From Glaciozyma antarctica PI12 (taxonomy: Eukaryota; Basidiomycota; Microbotryomycetes; Kriegeriales; Camptobasidiaceae): a stretch of 45,991 nt of DNA. The notes under the pieces were generated by a model. The model was given only the letters and a program-made list of their open reading frames with translations. It was not told the DNA's origin and made no database searches. Positions 14,571 to 25,371 of this stretch are shown piece after piece. Each line of letters opens with the position of its first letter. Position 1 is the first letter of the stretch. Both the position numbers and the translations under genes were made by a program. The stretch covers positions 724,087 to 770,077 of the forward strand of contig KZ627146.1 of the NCBI GenBank assembly GCA_002917775.1. The letters run 5' to 3'.

Positions 14571-16382
14571 ATGCTATTGTACTGTCTTGCTCATCTGCGC
14601 GGTCCCAGGTCCCGAGCAGGCCTGGAGAGGGCTTTCTCGACGCTTCTCGCGACCCCCTCTCACTGGCAGCAGTCGTTGTCGAGTCCGACGAAACGAATTG
14701 CGATTGCTGGAGGAGGGACTGGGGGTATAGGAGCTCTCTTAGGTTTGCTTGCTCTGCCTTCCAACGCGAGGAGGGGATGGGAAATCGATCTCTTCGAGCA
14801 GCGGAAGGCGGTCGGTGGGATCTGGTGAGTCCCTTGTGCTCTTCTCCGCCTCGCAGAACGATGCTTACCGTGGCTTAGGCTACCTGATCCCGCAGATACA
14901 CATCCACCAAGGCTTCCTGAATCTCCGCTTTATCCGCAGCTCCGCACCAACACTCCTGTTCCCACAAGTGCGTCCACACTGTCACTGCTTCCCCTCTTTC
15001 TCTCTCAAACTAATCTTCTCCTAAACCACAGTGACCTATCCACTCTTTCCATTCCCACCCAGAACACCTCTCTTCCCTTCACCTTCCCACATCCAGGCGT
15101 ATCATGAGTCGGTCGTCTCGCAGGCCCAACTCTCGCCGTACATCCACCTTTCGCACAAAGTCACGGAGGCCACATACGATCCCCAACGCCGCTGGACCCT
15201 CCATACCAAGACTGACGGGAGCTCAGAAGATTCCGTGCGACAGTACGACCATCTCATCGTCGCGAACGGGCATTCTCACTATCCTCGGCAGCCGCATTGG
15301 GACGGCGAGGAGGAATGGCTCGCGGCGGGCGATGGTTCGAGGGAGATCGTTCATTCGATGTACTACCGGGATCCGGAGCGGTATCGTGGAAGGACGGTGG
15401 TGGTGGTGGGATTTGGCTCGTCGGGATGGGATTTGGCTTCGCAAATATCGCAATTCGCTGACAAGGTGCGTCTTGACTTCGCAGCTTTTTAGTTCTGTCC
15501 CCGAACTAACCTCTCCCCGCTCAGGTTTACCACTCGTTCAAGGATCCATCACCGCAGCTCGACGTTTCCTACGTCTCCGGCACCATCCACAAGCCTCGAA
15601 TCTCTCACTTCACCGCCGGCTCTGTCGTCTTCTTCGACTCATCCGCCCTAAATACCACCTTGCCCACCACCATTATCCTGGCGACAGGCTACGACCTCCT
15701 CGTGCCCTTCCTCAAACCTCTCTCCGTCGGCCCCCTCTCTCCCTCCGTAAAGCAACTCACCACCAATCGACGCTACATCCACCCTCTTTACCGCGACATC
15801 TTCGCACTGGACGACGCACTCCCACCCACCGCACTGTCGTTCGTCGGTCTACCCTGGTTCATCGGCAACGCAGCTTTCGACTACGCCCAAGCTCTCTTTA
15901 TCGGCCACGCCATCGCCGACGACAAGCTGCTGCCGTCCAGGGAGACGATGCTATCGGAGCTCGCGGAGAAGCAGGCGCAGCTTCGAAGCAGTGGGTACGA
16001 GCCGTTTGAGATTGGCCAGTTCGTTATCTTTGCGGACTTGTACCGGGCGCACGCTGACAGGGTGCTTGCTCGCAGCCGTTTCGTTGTTCCGGGCGCGGCG
16101 GAATCCTATCAAAACGATCTCGTCTCGCTCCTACGCACGAAATCGTCTGTCGCTCTCCCCGCCTTCTTGCAGGATCCATCGAAGCCCTATGTCGAGTCTT
16201 GGCGGAGGACAGGTCGGGCGAGAGCGATGCTGCTCAAACGGGCTTGGACGCGAGCGGAGGAGAAGGGAGTCGCGGGGAGTTTTGTGGAGGGAGTGGCGAG
16301 CGAGGAGGAATGGGCTGGTGCGATGAAGAGGCTGGAAGAGTGGGATAAGCGGGAGAGGGAGTCGAAGGAGCCAAGATTGTGA
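14571..16382 (+). CDS. Flavin-containing monooxygenase-like protein (4 exons, intact)
   Basis: FAD/NADPH-dependent oxygenase of the FMO superfamily; the substrate cannot be told from sequence. Motifs: FAD-binding IAIAGGGTGGIGALL near residue 45, a degenerate FMO signature (IVHSMYYRDP), NADPH-binding VVVVGFGSSGWDLA and the FMO motif ILATGYDLLVPF. Exons: 14571-14824, 14879-14967, 15032-15465 and 15525-16382. They total 1635 nt, giving 544 residues with no break. The start at 14571 is the first ATG of the frame after the shared promoter. The roughly 30 residues before the Rossmann fold include LRGPRSRAGLERAFSTLL, which is basic and hydroxylated and could be an organelle-targeting sequence; that is inference. 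This is one of the few genes here with no lesion. Confidence 0.85.
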
Positions 16383-16450
16383 ATAGGAGCGGGGAGAACG
16401 AAAGAGCGAGGTCGAGTGGTTTGCGAATGCGGTGTCCATATTAAGTATCA

Positions 16451-18377
16451 TCAATGAATCGCTCCTCTGCTCCAAGCTCTCCGTAGCCAGCTCTCCCGCT
16501 CAGGCACCACCAGTCCCCCATGATCTACGATCTCCCCCCACAGCGTGTCTAACAGATTCAGAATCACGATCGTCCTCTCGAAGTTAACCTGCGCCCTCAT
16601 CAGCCCCCTTCCTCGTCGCACGGCGATCTCACTCACCTGATAGCTGTAATGCGTCCCATCAAAGCTCACCGCCTGAACCTCAATCAGCTCCCCCCATCGC
16701 AAAAAAAAAAAGGAGAAAACGAGCTCACCCCCTCCGTCACATTATACCACTCCAAGCTCCTCCAAGCCCCTTCCCAAACCTCCCCCTCGCTTTCCTCCTC
16801 CAAAACCTCCTTCATCGCCTCATTATACTTCTTTACAATCTCAGGTCCCTGCGCTTCGAGCCACTCAACAGGCTTGTTAGGCCCCCGGAGCCATGTAGCC
16901 TGACCAGAGCGCGAGAGGACGGGGGATCGAGTGGTTCGTCCCTGTCATCCAAGGCTTGACGTGATATTTGCGCGTTTGTTCAGCGTCGAAATCTGCGAGC
17001 GAGTTAGCGATGGGGAGCGAGAGAGGTGGTGGGAGGACGCACGGTAGTGGATCCCGTGCGCGGAGATGTAGACGGGAGAATACTGCTGTCGCTCTGGAGG
17101 TAGTGAGGTAGTGAAGTTCGTGTAATCTCCCGCAGTCTTGTTCGAAGGCGTCCAGTCCCCCTCCGCCATCGTCTCGAACGCCCATCTGCGCCCACCCATC
17201 AGCACCTTCCTCGCGCAAGAAACGCAGGAACGCACGTCTGTTCGTACTTGACGTAAGGTATTGACTCGCAGACCATTTTAGGTAGGTCGGCGCTGTCGAA
17301 ATAGGAGAAGAAGCGGCAGAAAGGCCCGTTTGCGAAGGCGTTTTCGGAGAGGCATTCGGATTTGTGGTCCCAATGAACGTCGAGCGAGTCGGAGAGGAAG
17401 AAGAGGAAGGTTTGCGCGAGGTGGCGCATGAGGGAGTCGCCGCGGAGGAAGATCTGCGGGGAGCGAGGTGAGAGGAGCGAGAGAGAGGGGAAGGGAGGGG
17501 ACGTACGCCGCCGAAAGAGGAGATGAGATCGCAAGCTTCTGCGGGGGTGAAGATGTGAGGTGGTGGGCAGTCGGGTACTGCGAGATCATGGTCAGCGGAG
17601 GCAGGGGAGAGGTGGAGAGGAATGGACGCACGATCGTAGGAGAACTCGAAATCGCTGAGATCCAGCTCGGCGCTCAGCTCCTTCGCAAACTTGGTCCTAG
17701 ACGCCCCGTCCTCCCTGATCCTCGTCCTCTCCAAGCTCGCCAGCAACTGAGTCGAGTTGCACCCTCGTCCATGATACAACCCGCTCGTCCTCCTCGGCCC
17801 GACCCTCGTCGGCGGCGGTGGGATTCTTGGGGGAACGAGCGAGGCTGCTGAGAGGACGAAGAGGAGGGAGAGGAGAAGGAGGAGGATGATGAGGAGGGCG
17901 CGGCGTGAGAAGGTGTAGCGAGAGGGAGGGATGGGGGCCTGTTGCTCTCGGTCGTTAGCTCCCCCTTCCGCGCGCGAAGAGGAGCGCGCGTACCCGTAAT
18001 GAACGAAGCATCTCCTGCTCCTCCTCGTCCGTGCTGCTGCTCTCGTCGGAGGTCCAACGACTCTTCCCCTTCACCTCCCCTGGCGGGAAGGCATGGTCCT
18101 GGCGCACACGAGGTTAGCTCACCTTATCCCCCCGATCGGCAAGACAAGCAGGACTCACGCTTTCGCCCTCCTGCTCTGCGGCGCCCTCAGCCCTCAGCCC
18201 GACCAGCGCATACCTTCCCGCGTCACCTCCTCCTCCCGCACCTTTCTCATTGCTCCAAGTCGGCATGCTCTTCTTCTCCTCTGCGTGGTCCTCGGGCGGT
18301 AGTGGAGGCGAGACGATCGCTTTGACGTACGAATACGGCGCGGTGAAGAGAGGAGGAAGGTAAGCGCGCGTTCTCAT
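16451..18377 (-). CDS. SGNH/PC-esterase-like type II membrane protein (9 exons, apparent +1 frameshift)
   Basis: A cytosolic N-terminal region of about 110 residues (SDESSSTDEEEQEM) leads into one membrane helix (ALLIILLLLLSLLFVLSAA) and a luminal domain. That domain has the GDS block IFLRGDSLMRHL, a G-x-x-APG-x-NKP region and a late D-x-x-H (SFDGTHYSYQVN). GDSL plus DxxH is the catalytic layout of PC-esterase/SGNH acyl-esterases that modify polysaccharides in the secretory pathway; that role is inferred. Exons: 18377-18159, 18098-17994, 17938-17632, 17577-17507, 17453-17236, 17185-17043, 16992-16729, 16672-16637 and 16588-16451. They total 1501 nt, one over a multiple of three. The extra base is at about 16873-16882: LWSGYMAPGA is in one frame and NKPVEWLEAQGPEIV in the next. 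The corrected length would be about 499 residues. Confidence 0.65.
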
Positions 18378-19086
18378 CTCGTCGACGCGTCTTCCGTCCT
18401 TGGCTTCAGCCAGCGACGAGGGAGGGAGTTCCGGAGTAGCGGGGCAACCACTTTTGCAAGCAACAACACTCTTGGAATTGGAACCCAGGATTTATCTGCC
18501 GAGCCGCCCAAAGAAAACAGCAAGGTTCGCTTTGTTGAACTCTAGCGCGCGGAGCGTGGCGGGCCAGGAATCAGGACAGGCCTGGACGCGGGGTGGAGCG
18601 AGACGGTTTACGTTGGTGTCCGTGCCTAATGAGCACTGAGCAGGGATTTCATGAAGACATCGCAGGAGAAGTGCGACGGGAAGAGGCTTTTCGGGAGCAG
18701 AGATGTGGAGCGAGGTTGAGAGGGAACCTCTTTCGGAACATTGTTCAGAGTTCTTTGAGGTGTGTGCTTTTGAGAAACCATACCGCATCGATCTAGCACA
18801 ACGACGGTGGAAAGTGAAAGCAGGGCCACTTGGAACGCGTTCGCAGGAGCGTCGCAGACGAACGCGGAGCCGCGACGGCGAAAAGAACGGCGTCGAGGCA
18901 TCTCGAGAACTGGGGAGCTCTAGCCGATGGCTTAGGGAGCAGTAGGAAAGAGCGAAGAGGAACTTCTCCAGCGACCAGAGGAACAGCGCGGCCGAGAGGT
19001 CCGACGCATTCCTGCAACGCTGCTCAGCCCCAACTCCCACTCGCCTCGCTCGATTCCGTACATACAAGCTGTTAAGATTCCTCTCC
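18378..19086. other. Intergenic, no gene assigned
   Basis: This stretch holds the upstream region of the PC-esterase-like gene and the 3' flank of the ZNF511-like gene. Open frames on both strands lack the local intron grammar, recognisable domains and biased codon use. I see no RNA gene or repeat. Confidence 0.5.
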
Positions 19087-19992
19087 TTAACCTCCCACCA
19101 CCATCACAGAGCCCTTCTCCTTCTCCTTCGCCTTGCGTCTCACCGCCCTCGGAACCATCGCAATCTTCGCCTCTCCCATACCCCGCACCAGCTCGTTCAT
19201 CTCCTCCTCCTCCACCCTCCCTCCCTCCTCCTCCTCCTCCTCCTTCTTCTTCTCAACCCTCCCCAACCCCCTCGCCTCCTCCCGCCCCACTCCTCTCCCC
19301 AGCCCCTCCACCTCGGGACTCGCGCTCCTCGCACTCCCACTCCCATTTCCTCGATCCTTCCATTCCCTCCTCACCATCCCACCTCCTTTCCTCAGTACCT
19401 CTCCTACACCCCAGCGCGTAACAGCGAAGAAGTACTCCTTTGGGAATCCATGCTTGTCGATCAGGTGTAGCCGGCGTTTCTTCGGATCAAGGAAGTGAGA
19501 ACCGCACGAAGGGTGCAGGCACGCAAACTGTTCACCTTGTTAGCTCCCAAGCCCAGCACAGAGAGAGGACATACGATCTTCTCGACCCTCTCGATCCTGA
19601 CCCTCGCGAGCGGATCATGGCACTCGCCAAAGTGCAGTCCCAACACCCTCTCATCCGGGAATACCCTCCCACACTCCTTCTCCTTCCCTTTCCTCCCCTC
19701 CTCCTCATCAAGGTAGCTCATCGCCGCTCGGCAAACGAAAGCGTGGTACGTGCGCCAGTGAGCTTCGTGCAGAGCCGAGGTTGAGAAGGTGGAAGGAGTG
19801 GTGGAACAGCTTGGTGGGAGGGTGCAGGTGAAGAGGGAGCTGTTGGGGGTTTAGTGGGAGGAGTGGGGAGTGGGAGGGGACGTACGTTGGGGAGGAGGGG
19901 CGGAAGGCTTTGGAGGATGGAGAGGAGGGAAGGGAGGAGGAGGAGCTGGTTGAGCTGGAAGGTGAAGGGCTTCGATGCCGTTTCGAAGTCAT
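19087..19992 (-). CDS. C2H2 zinc-finger protein, ZNF511-like (3 exons, intact)
   Basis: Short nuclear-type zinc-finger protein resembling the animal ZNF511 family; its molecular role is not established. After a serine-rich N-terminus come a first finger (FTCTLPPSC ... HEAHWRTYH), a central FPDERVLGLHFGECHDPL block and a last finger (FACLHPSCGSHF ... RRLHLIDKHGFP). The order and spacing of CHD and LHLIDKH are the family hallmarks. The C-terminus is a low-complexity glutamate run encoded by CTC/CTT repeats (around 19198-19255). Exons: 19992-19886, 19839-19575 and 19527-19087. They total 813 nt, 270 residues, no break. The start is the first ATG after the 150-bp promoter shared with the Aurora kinase gene. 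Confidence 0.7.
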
Positions 19993-20142
19993 TTTGAGTG
20001 ATCGAGAGAGCGAGAGAGGAGAAGGGAGAGGCGAAGGTGTAAAGTCTTCCCACGTGACTCAGCGGAACTGGGAGAGTTGAAGACTGCTTGTCTCCTCCTC
20101 TCTCTCTCCCCCGTCCTCTCGATAGACCACAAGGCGCTCGAA
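19993..20142. promoter_or_regulatory. Divergent promoter of ZNF511-like gene and Aurora kinase
   Basis: The two divergent ATGs are only 150 bases apart, so the promoters must overlap completely. The side next to the kinase is a CT-rich run just before its ATG. I cannot name a factor-binding site. Confidence 0.6.
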
Positions 20143-21976
20143 ATGGCATCCAACGCCAACAGAATACTCAACAGGCCATCAACTATCGAGGCTCGTCTAG
20201 GAGGACTCGCCTTGGAAGACTCTGAAGACCGTCGTTCAACAACTTCGAAAGCGTCAACAACCATCGGAGGAGGCAAGGTGTGTAACTTCCCCAGCCCTAC
20301 CCTACCACTCCACTAACGCCCCACACAGTACGCCCCCATTCGCTCCTCGACCACCAACCCCGTCCCGCTCTCCCACCGCGCTCCCTCTCTCAAACTAGCC
20401 ACCTCGACTCTCCAACCCTTCCCCCCTCGCTCCTCCACCATCCCCTCCACTTCCACCTCCCTCAACAAAGTCCGTCTCGCCAATAACCCCGCCACGACCA
20501 CCGCTCTCCCCTCCAAATTCCAAGGCGCTCCTTCCGCCCATCGTCCTCCACCCTCCTCTTCGACAACGCAGAACCGCCCGCCCGCGAGCTCGACGAATTA
20601 TGCCAACAAGATGGGAACGCAGGTGAAGGCGCCTGTGTTGCAGTTGGGGGGGAACGGGGAGGTGGGGATTGGGACGTATGACGGGGGGTTCGAGAAGGAC
20701 GCGGCGAGGGAGGTGGTGCAGGGTGAAGCGGCTGAGGTGCTCGCGATGGATAGTAGCAGGGACCAGTACGTTCTCTTCCCTCCTTCCGTGCTCTCTCGAC
20801 GAGCCGAAGGGGGCACAAGCTGACGATGTTGTTTTGCGCGCAGGTACGCCGCTCGAACGTTCCTCGCTCTAACGTCTACTCCTTTGAGATCGGTCGTCCG
20901 CTCGGGAAAGGAAAGTTCGGACGAGTGTACATGGCGCGAACGAAGACGGAGCCCAAGTTCATCCTAGCGCTCAAGTGCTTGCACAAGGAGGAGCTCGTCA
21001 AGGCCAAGGTCGAGAAGCAGCTCAGGCGCGAGATTGAGATCCAGAGTCACTTGGCGTGCGTTCTTCCTTTCTGTTGAGTGAGGAGGGTGAGCGGAGACTG
21101 ACTTTGAACGCAGGCACCCCAATATCCTTCGCTTGCACGGCTACTTCCACGATGAGAAGCGCATCTTCCTCATGCTCGAGTTTGCCGGCAAGGGAGAGCT
21201 GTATAAGCAGCTCCACAAATTCCACCACTTTTCCGAAAAGCGTTCCTCCCGCGTACGTCCTCTCTCCTTCCTCCGCTACGAACGAAGCTCACGTCCTCTG
21301 GCGCAGTACATCGCACAAATGACCGACGCCCTCTCGTACCTTCACAAGAAGCACGTCATCCACCGCGATATCAAGCCCGAGAACCTCCTCCTAGGCGTGA
21401 ACGGCGAGCTCAAGATTGGTGATTTCGGCTGGAGCGTTCACGCACCCGGAAACCGGTTCGTCTTTCCTTCCTCTCCGCCGTGCGACGACTGATGAGGAGC
21501 GCAGACGGACGACGCTTTGTGGGACGCTGGATTACCTTCCTCCGGAGATGGTGGAGGGCAAGGACCATTCGAAGGAGGTCGACTTGTGGGCGCTCGGAGT
21601 GTTGACCTACGAGTTCCTCGTTGGGAGCCCACCGTTCGAGGATATGAATGGGTACAATGGTGCATTCTCTCTCTCTCTCTTTCTCTCGACGGAAGCTGAT
21701 GCGCGACGACAGCGACGTACCGCCGAATCGCGAAGGTGGACCTCAAGATCCCCGAATCGGTCTCTCCCGAAGCGCGCGACTTGATCGTCAAGGTCCGTTC
21801 CTCATTCCTCTTCCCAGGGCGATTGCTCACGACCCTTGCAGCTCCTACAACATGATCCTACGCGCCGCCTACCGCTCGACAAGGTCGCGGTTCATCCGTG
21901 GATCACCAAATATATTAAGAAGGACTCTTCCGCTGGGACTGGCAGGAGTACGACGAGTGGGGAGGGAAGGTGGTAG
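20143..21976 (+). CDS. IPL1: Aurora-type mitotic protein kinase, Ipl1/Ark1-like (8 exons)
   Basis: Serine/threonine kinase of the chromosomal passenger complex, controlling kinetochore-microtubule attachment and cytokinesis. A disordered N-terminus of about 200 residues precedes [16 protein letters not shown] (P-loop), LALKCL (catalytic lysine), [20 protein letters not shown], the Aurora activation segment [12 protein letters not shown] with its phosphorylatable threonine, [15 protein letters not shown] and HPW near the end. Exons: 20143-20277, 20329-20787, 20844-21055, 21114-21252, 21307-21455, 21505-21659, 21713-21792 and 21842-21976. They total 1464 nt, 487 residues. The second intron is ambiguous. 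The best-looking donor (GTACGT at 20766) puts the kinase domain out of frame; a weaker donor (GTGCTC at 20788) gives a normal 56-nt intron and keeps frame. I use the latter. Confidence 0.9.
21666..21687. repeat. CT-rich simple repeat inside an Aurora intron
   Basis: A (TC)n run followed by TTCTCTC fills the 5' half of the intron at 21660-21712. It is probably length-variable between strains. Confidence 0.7.
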
Positions 21977-22107
21977 CGTAGCATCTGGAGAGTGTATAGC
22001 ATCGTAACTCGTTCCCACTTGGTCGTCGCCGTTTGAGCTCGGACACGACTCCGAATGAACTTGAACAAATTTGGGCTTGCTCCCCGCCATCCCCCTCTAG
22101 AAACAGC

Positions 22108-23001
22108 ATGTGGCCCTTCACCTCCCCCGCCCCTCCAGCACCGGCACCATCAGCAGACGGCTGCCCCGTAGACCACACCACCCGATCCGCCTGGCTCTCC
22201 GCCGCCTCGTCCTCTCCCCCTCCTCCTCACCCGACCCAGCCGACCCAACCTCTCTCGACCCTCTCCCAAGACCGCGAAATCTCCTCCATCCCCCGCTGGC
22301 TACCGCCAAACCCCGTTTCAGCCCCAGAAGACCCTACCGCCTGTCCCGCCCGTTCCGCCCCTCCCACCTCCGCCACTCCTTCCCCCGATGCCTCTCCAGC
22401 TGCCAAGTCCGAGAACTGGGTGTACCCCTCTCCTTCCTCGTTCTACACCGCTCTTCAGCGGAAGAATAGGGAGCCCCAGGCGAAGGATATGCCCATCGTC
22501 GTACCGATCCATAACGCCGTGAACGAGCGCGTTTGGGAACAGGTACTAGAATGGGAGAGGAAGGACGGAGGAGCGGAGGGGAGTAAGCTCGTTAGCTTTG
22601 TGGGGAAACCTAAGGAGCTTAGTCCGCGCGCGAGGTGGAAGACGCTCGTCGGGTGAGTTCCGTCGTCGATGCGAAGGGAGGAGCTGATGAGGAGCAGGTA
22701 CTCGGCTCCGTTCGATAGGCACGATTGGACTGTCGATCGACCTGTCTTGTCCCCAGACGGCACACAGTCGTCGATGAGGATTCGCTACGTGATCGATTTC
22801 TACACGGGACGACTGCCAGCGATGCTCTCGCCAGATCGTCTCGCGGCGGCGGGGGTCGACGTAGGAACCGAGGATAACTTTAGGCCGAATTTGGCGTTCT
22901 TTTTGGATGTGAGACCGGCGGTGGATGGGTGGGAGGGGGTGAGGATGAGGAGTGGGAGGGTGTGGAGGAGCTGGTTTGGGGGGGACGAGGAGAAGAAGTA
23001 A
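22108..23001 (+). CDS. CYC3: Holocytochrome c synthase / cytochrome c heme lyase (2 exons, intact)
   Basis: Mitochondrial intermembrane-space enzyme that attaches heme to apocytochrome c. Seen are a heme-regulatory CPV motif (GCPVDHTTR) near the N-terminus, NWVYPSPSSFYTALQRK, VPIHNAVNERVWEQVLEWE, the family core PFDRHDWTVDR and the closing RYVIDFYTG ... FFLDVRPAVD. The cytochrome-c-binding residues H and D in the DRHDW block are present. Exons 22108-22652 and 22698-23001 total 849 nt, 282 residues, with no break. A proline/serine-rich insert of about 100 residues between the CPV motif and the core is longer than in budding yeast. The start is the first ATG that puts CPVDH close to the N-terminus. 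The region from 21977 to 22107 is a short spacer after the Aurora gene. Confidence 0.93.
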
Positions 23002-23357
23002 TGCGATGCGGTATCGCGAAGGAGGGATGGATGGCTTTGCTTTGTGTGGGAAAGCTCTGCTGGGAGAGTGGTGGACAAAAGCTTTGCTGGAGAGGGGACT
23101 GATTGGGTTCCTTCCTGCTCTGAGGATCCTCGGCTCGCTCGAGGGCTCGGTTACGGCGCTCTGGTCTGCGCTTTTACAGTGCGTTCCCCTCGTCCTGAAC
23201 TGCTCTATACGCAACTGATGTGGGGATAATCGAAGCGAAGCAAGGACTTCGCGCCCAGTCCCCGCGCTCGTTCCTCTCCCTTCCCTTTCTTCTCTAGCCT
23301 TCACACTCTGCTCCCCTCCTGCTTCCGTCTCTTTCTTTCCTCCACCCTCGCCGCACG
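23002..23357. other. Intergenic, promoter of the 2OG oxygenase gene
   Basis: These 356 bases hold the heme lyase 3' flank and a pyrimidine-rich run (about 23260-23350) before the next ATG. I see nothing else. Confidence 0.5.
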
Positions 23358-25371
23358 ATGAGTATCGTCAGGCTCTTCCGCAGCTCTCATCCCTTGCGCC
23401 AGCTGCCAGCCAGCCGCACCACGTTCGCTCCTGTCTCGGGCTCGAGGGCCTTTGGCACGGGGATCGCTCTCCGCTTCACTGCATCAGGCAAGTCCGCCAC
23501 TCTCGTTATCGAGCTCACAGCTAACCAAACTGTGCCATCAAAGGAAGTATCGCTCAAGCCGCGCCCGCAAGGCGTCTCACTCGCAAGGTCGTCACTCCCG
23601 CCGAAGCCTCCTACCTCCACGCTCTCCGCCGTACGCTCGAGAGCTTCGAGTCCAAGTTCTGCTGCGGTGGAACTATCGATCTGGGTCCCGAGGCTCTGCG
23701 GTTGTTCTACCTCGATGCTGGAGGGAAGGCGAGGTGAGTCGCGGAGGGGAACTGGCTGTGAGCTTGGCTGACGCGGGCTATCGCTTCTCCAGGGTTATGG
23801 AGCTTCCGGGGACGTCTTCGGACCTTGGAGAGCTGCACGAGGCGGCTACTCCTTCGCCTCACGGCTACAAGGGCGATACAGTTCTCGATCCAAAGTACCG
23901 TCTTGCTCGCGAACTGAAGGTACCTCACTGTCTTTCTCTCCTTCCGAGCTCGCACTAACGATTCTTAATTCGCAGCTCGGTAGCTTCGCCACGACTTTCG
24001 ACCCCCTGCACCCGAAGAGCCAAGTCCTTCAAGGAATCTCCGCCCTCACCGCTGGCCCCAAGGTCTCTCGCTCAGGAGCTCTCGACGACGTCGTTCGAGC
24101 AGCTCACGAAGCTCTCGTTCTCCGCAACGCCGAATCACGCCGTATATACCCCTACGCCGCCGCACACTTCCCCGACCCGAAACCGCTCGCCACTCCTCCA
24201 GCACCCGAGCCAGCGAGCTCCGACATCCCTCTCGACCCTGCGACGTCGGGCAAGATCTACGCCGATCTTTACAAGCTCAACTCGTACTCGAAAGGCGGGT
24301 TCTTCAAGGCTCACCGCGACACTCCCAGGGGCAACAACCACCTCGGCACCATCGTCGTCGGCCTCCCCTCCTCCTACACCGGCGGCGAGCTCGTCGTTCG
24401 CCACGGCGGTACCTCGCAGACCTTTGTCTGGGCCTCTTCCGCCACGAACGGGATCGTCAACTGGGCTTTCCTCTACTCGGACTGCGAGCACGAGATCCTC
24501 CCCATCACCTCCGGCACCCGTAACTCCCTCTCCTACGACGTCTTCGCCTCCCCCACTCCCACCCCCTCGGCAGTGCTCGAAAGCACTTCCTTCCCCTTCC
24601 ATTCGCACCTCGCCAATCTCTTGCGACGAGATGACTTCCTCCCCGAGGGAGGGAAGGTGGCCTTCGCGCTCGAGCATGCGTACCCCCTTCCTACGGCGGT
24701 CGAACAGTCGGCGAGCGGGAGGAACGAGGATTTCGTCCAGTCGTTGCCAGGTCGGCTTAAGGGATTCGACGCGGTCCTTTACGCCGTCGGTCGCTCGCTA
24801 TGCCTCGCTCCTCAGCTCAAGGCGATGTACAGCGTCGAAGCTGCCTCGTTGGCAGACGCTCGATCGTCGTACCAACTGGGCGACGATGACATCGAAGGCC
24901 TCGACGAGGACGCGAAGGAGGATCTCTTCTACCAAGGGGTGGTGGAGGAGTACGGGTCGATTGCGGGGGACGAACATCTTTCTCAGGACGCCTTTTCAGC
25001 TTGAGCCGGTCCGGGACTCAACCCCAGCTACTCGAAGGAGTTCTACCTCACCGGAGACGTCTTCACGGGAGGCGGGGATCCCGATGGCGAAGGACGGGAC
25101 GATATGCAGCTCTTGACGGAGGATGCGGGCGCACAGCTCGAAGGCGACTTGATCTGGGCGCATCGAGCGGCGGCGAGCGTTGGTGATGCGGGAAGTCCTT
25201 GGAGCCAGGCTTCTTCGTACGAAGCGTACGGGAACGAGGTGCGTTTTTTCTTGCTGTTTGCGTCGCTCCTTCGCGAAGGCAACGAGTCGGTGGACTTACG
25301 GAGCTGTTGCACTCGTGCTTCACGTTCCAGCGTTCGTTCAGCGGTTTTCGAGCCACGGTATTGACGAATGA
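23358..25371 (+). CDS. 2-oxoglutarate/Fe(II)-dependent oxygenase with mitochondrial-type N-terminus (5 exons, in-frame TGA)
   Basis: Non-heme iron dioxygenase of the prolyl-hydroxylase-like superfamily; the substrate is unknown. The iron ligands H-x-D are in FFKAHRDTPRGNNHLG, the distal histidine in YSDCEHEIL and the 2OG-binding arginine in GTRNSLSYDVF. GGELVVRHGG is the usual beta-turn between them. The N-terminus (VRLFRSSHPLRQLPASRTTF) is basic and serine-rich, like a mitochondrial presequence. Exons: 23358-23487, 23544-23733, 23793-23919, 23976-25238 and 25279-25371. They total 1803 nt, exactly 601 codons. One codon, 25002-25004, is TGA, and the frame continues with NPSYSKEFYLTGDVFTGG and AYGNE. 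A C-to-T change in a CGA arginine codon is the simplest origin. The first intron is GC-AG. The last 34 coding bases overlap the SET gene on the other strand. Confidence 0.78.
23488..23543 (+). other. GC-AG intron
   Basis: The first intron of the oxygenase gene starts GCAAGT and ends AAAG, with the branch site CTAAC. Splicing here joins FTASG in frame to SIAQAAPARRLTRKVV. Every other intron I placed starts with GT, apart from the damaged CIN1 donor. Confidence 0.75.

Noticed and set aside
21640-21720. Apparent frame loss at the Aurora GYNATYRR junction
   Set aside because: Using the donor GTGCAT at 21660 instead of GTACAA at 21653 restores the frame and the expected kinase sequence.
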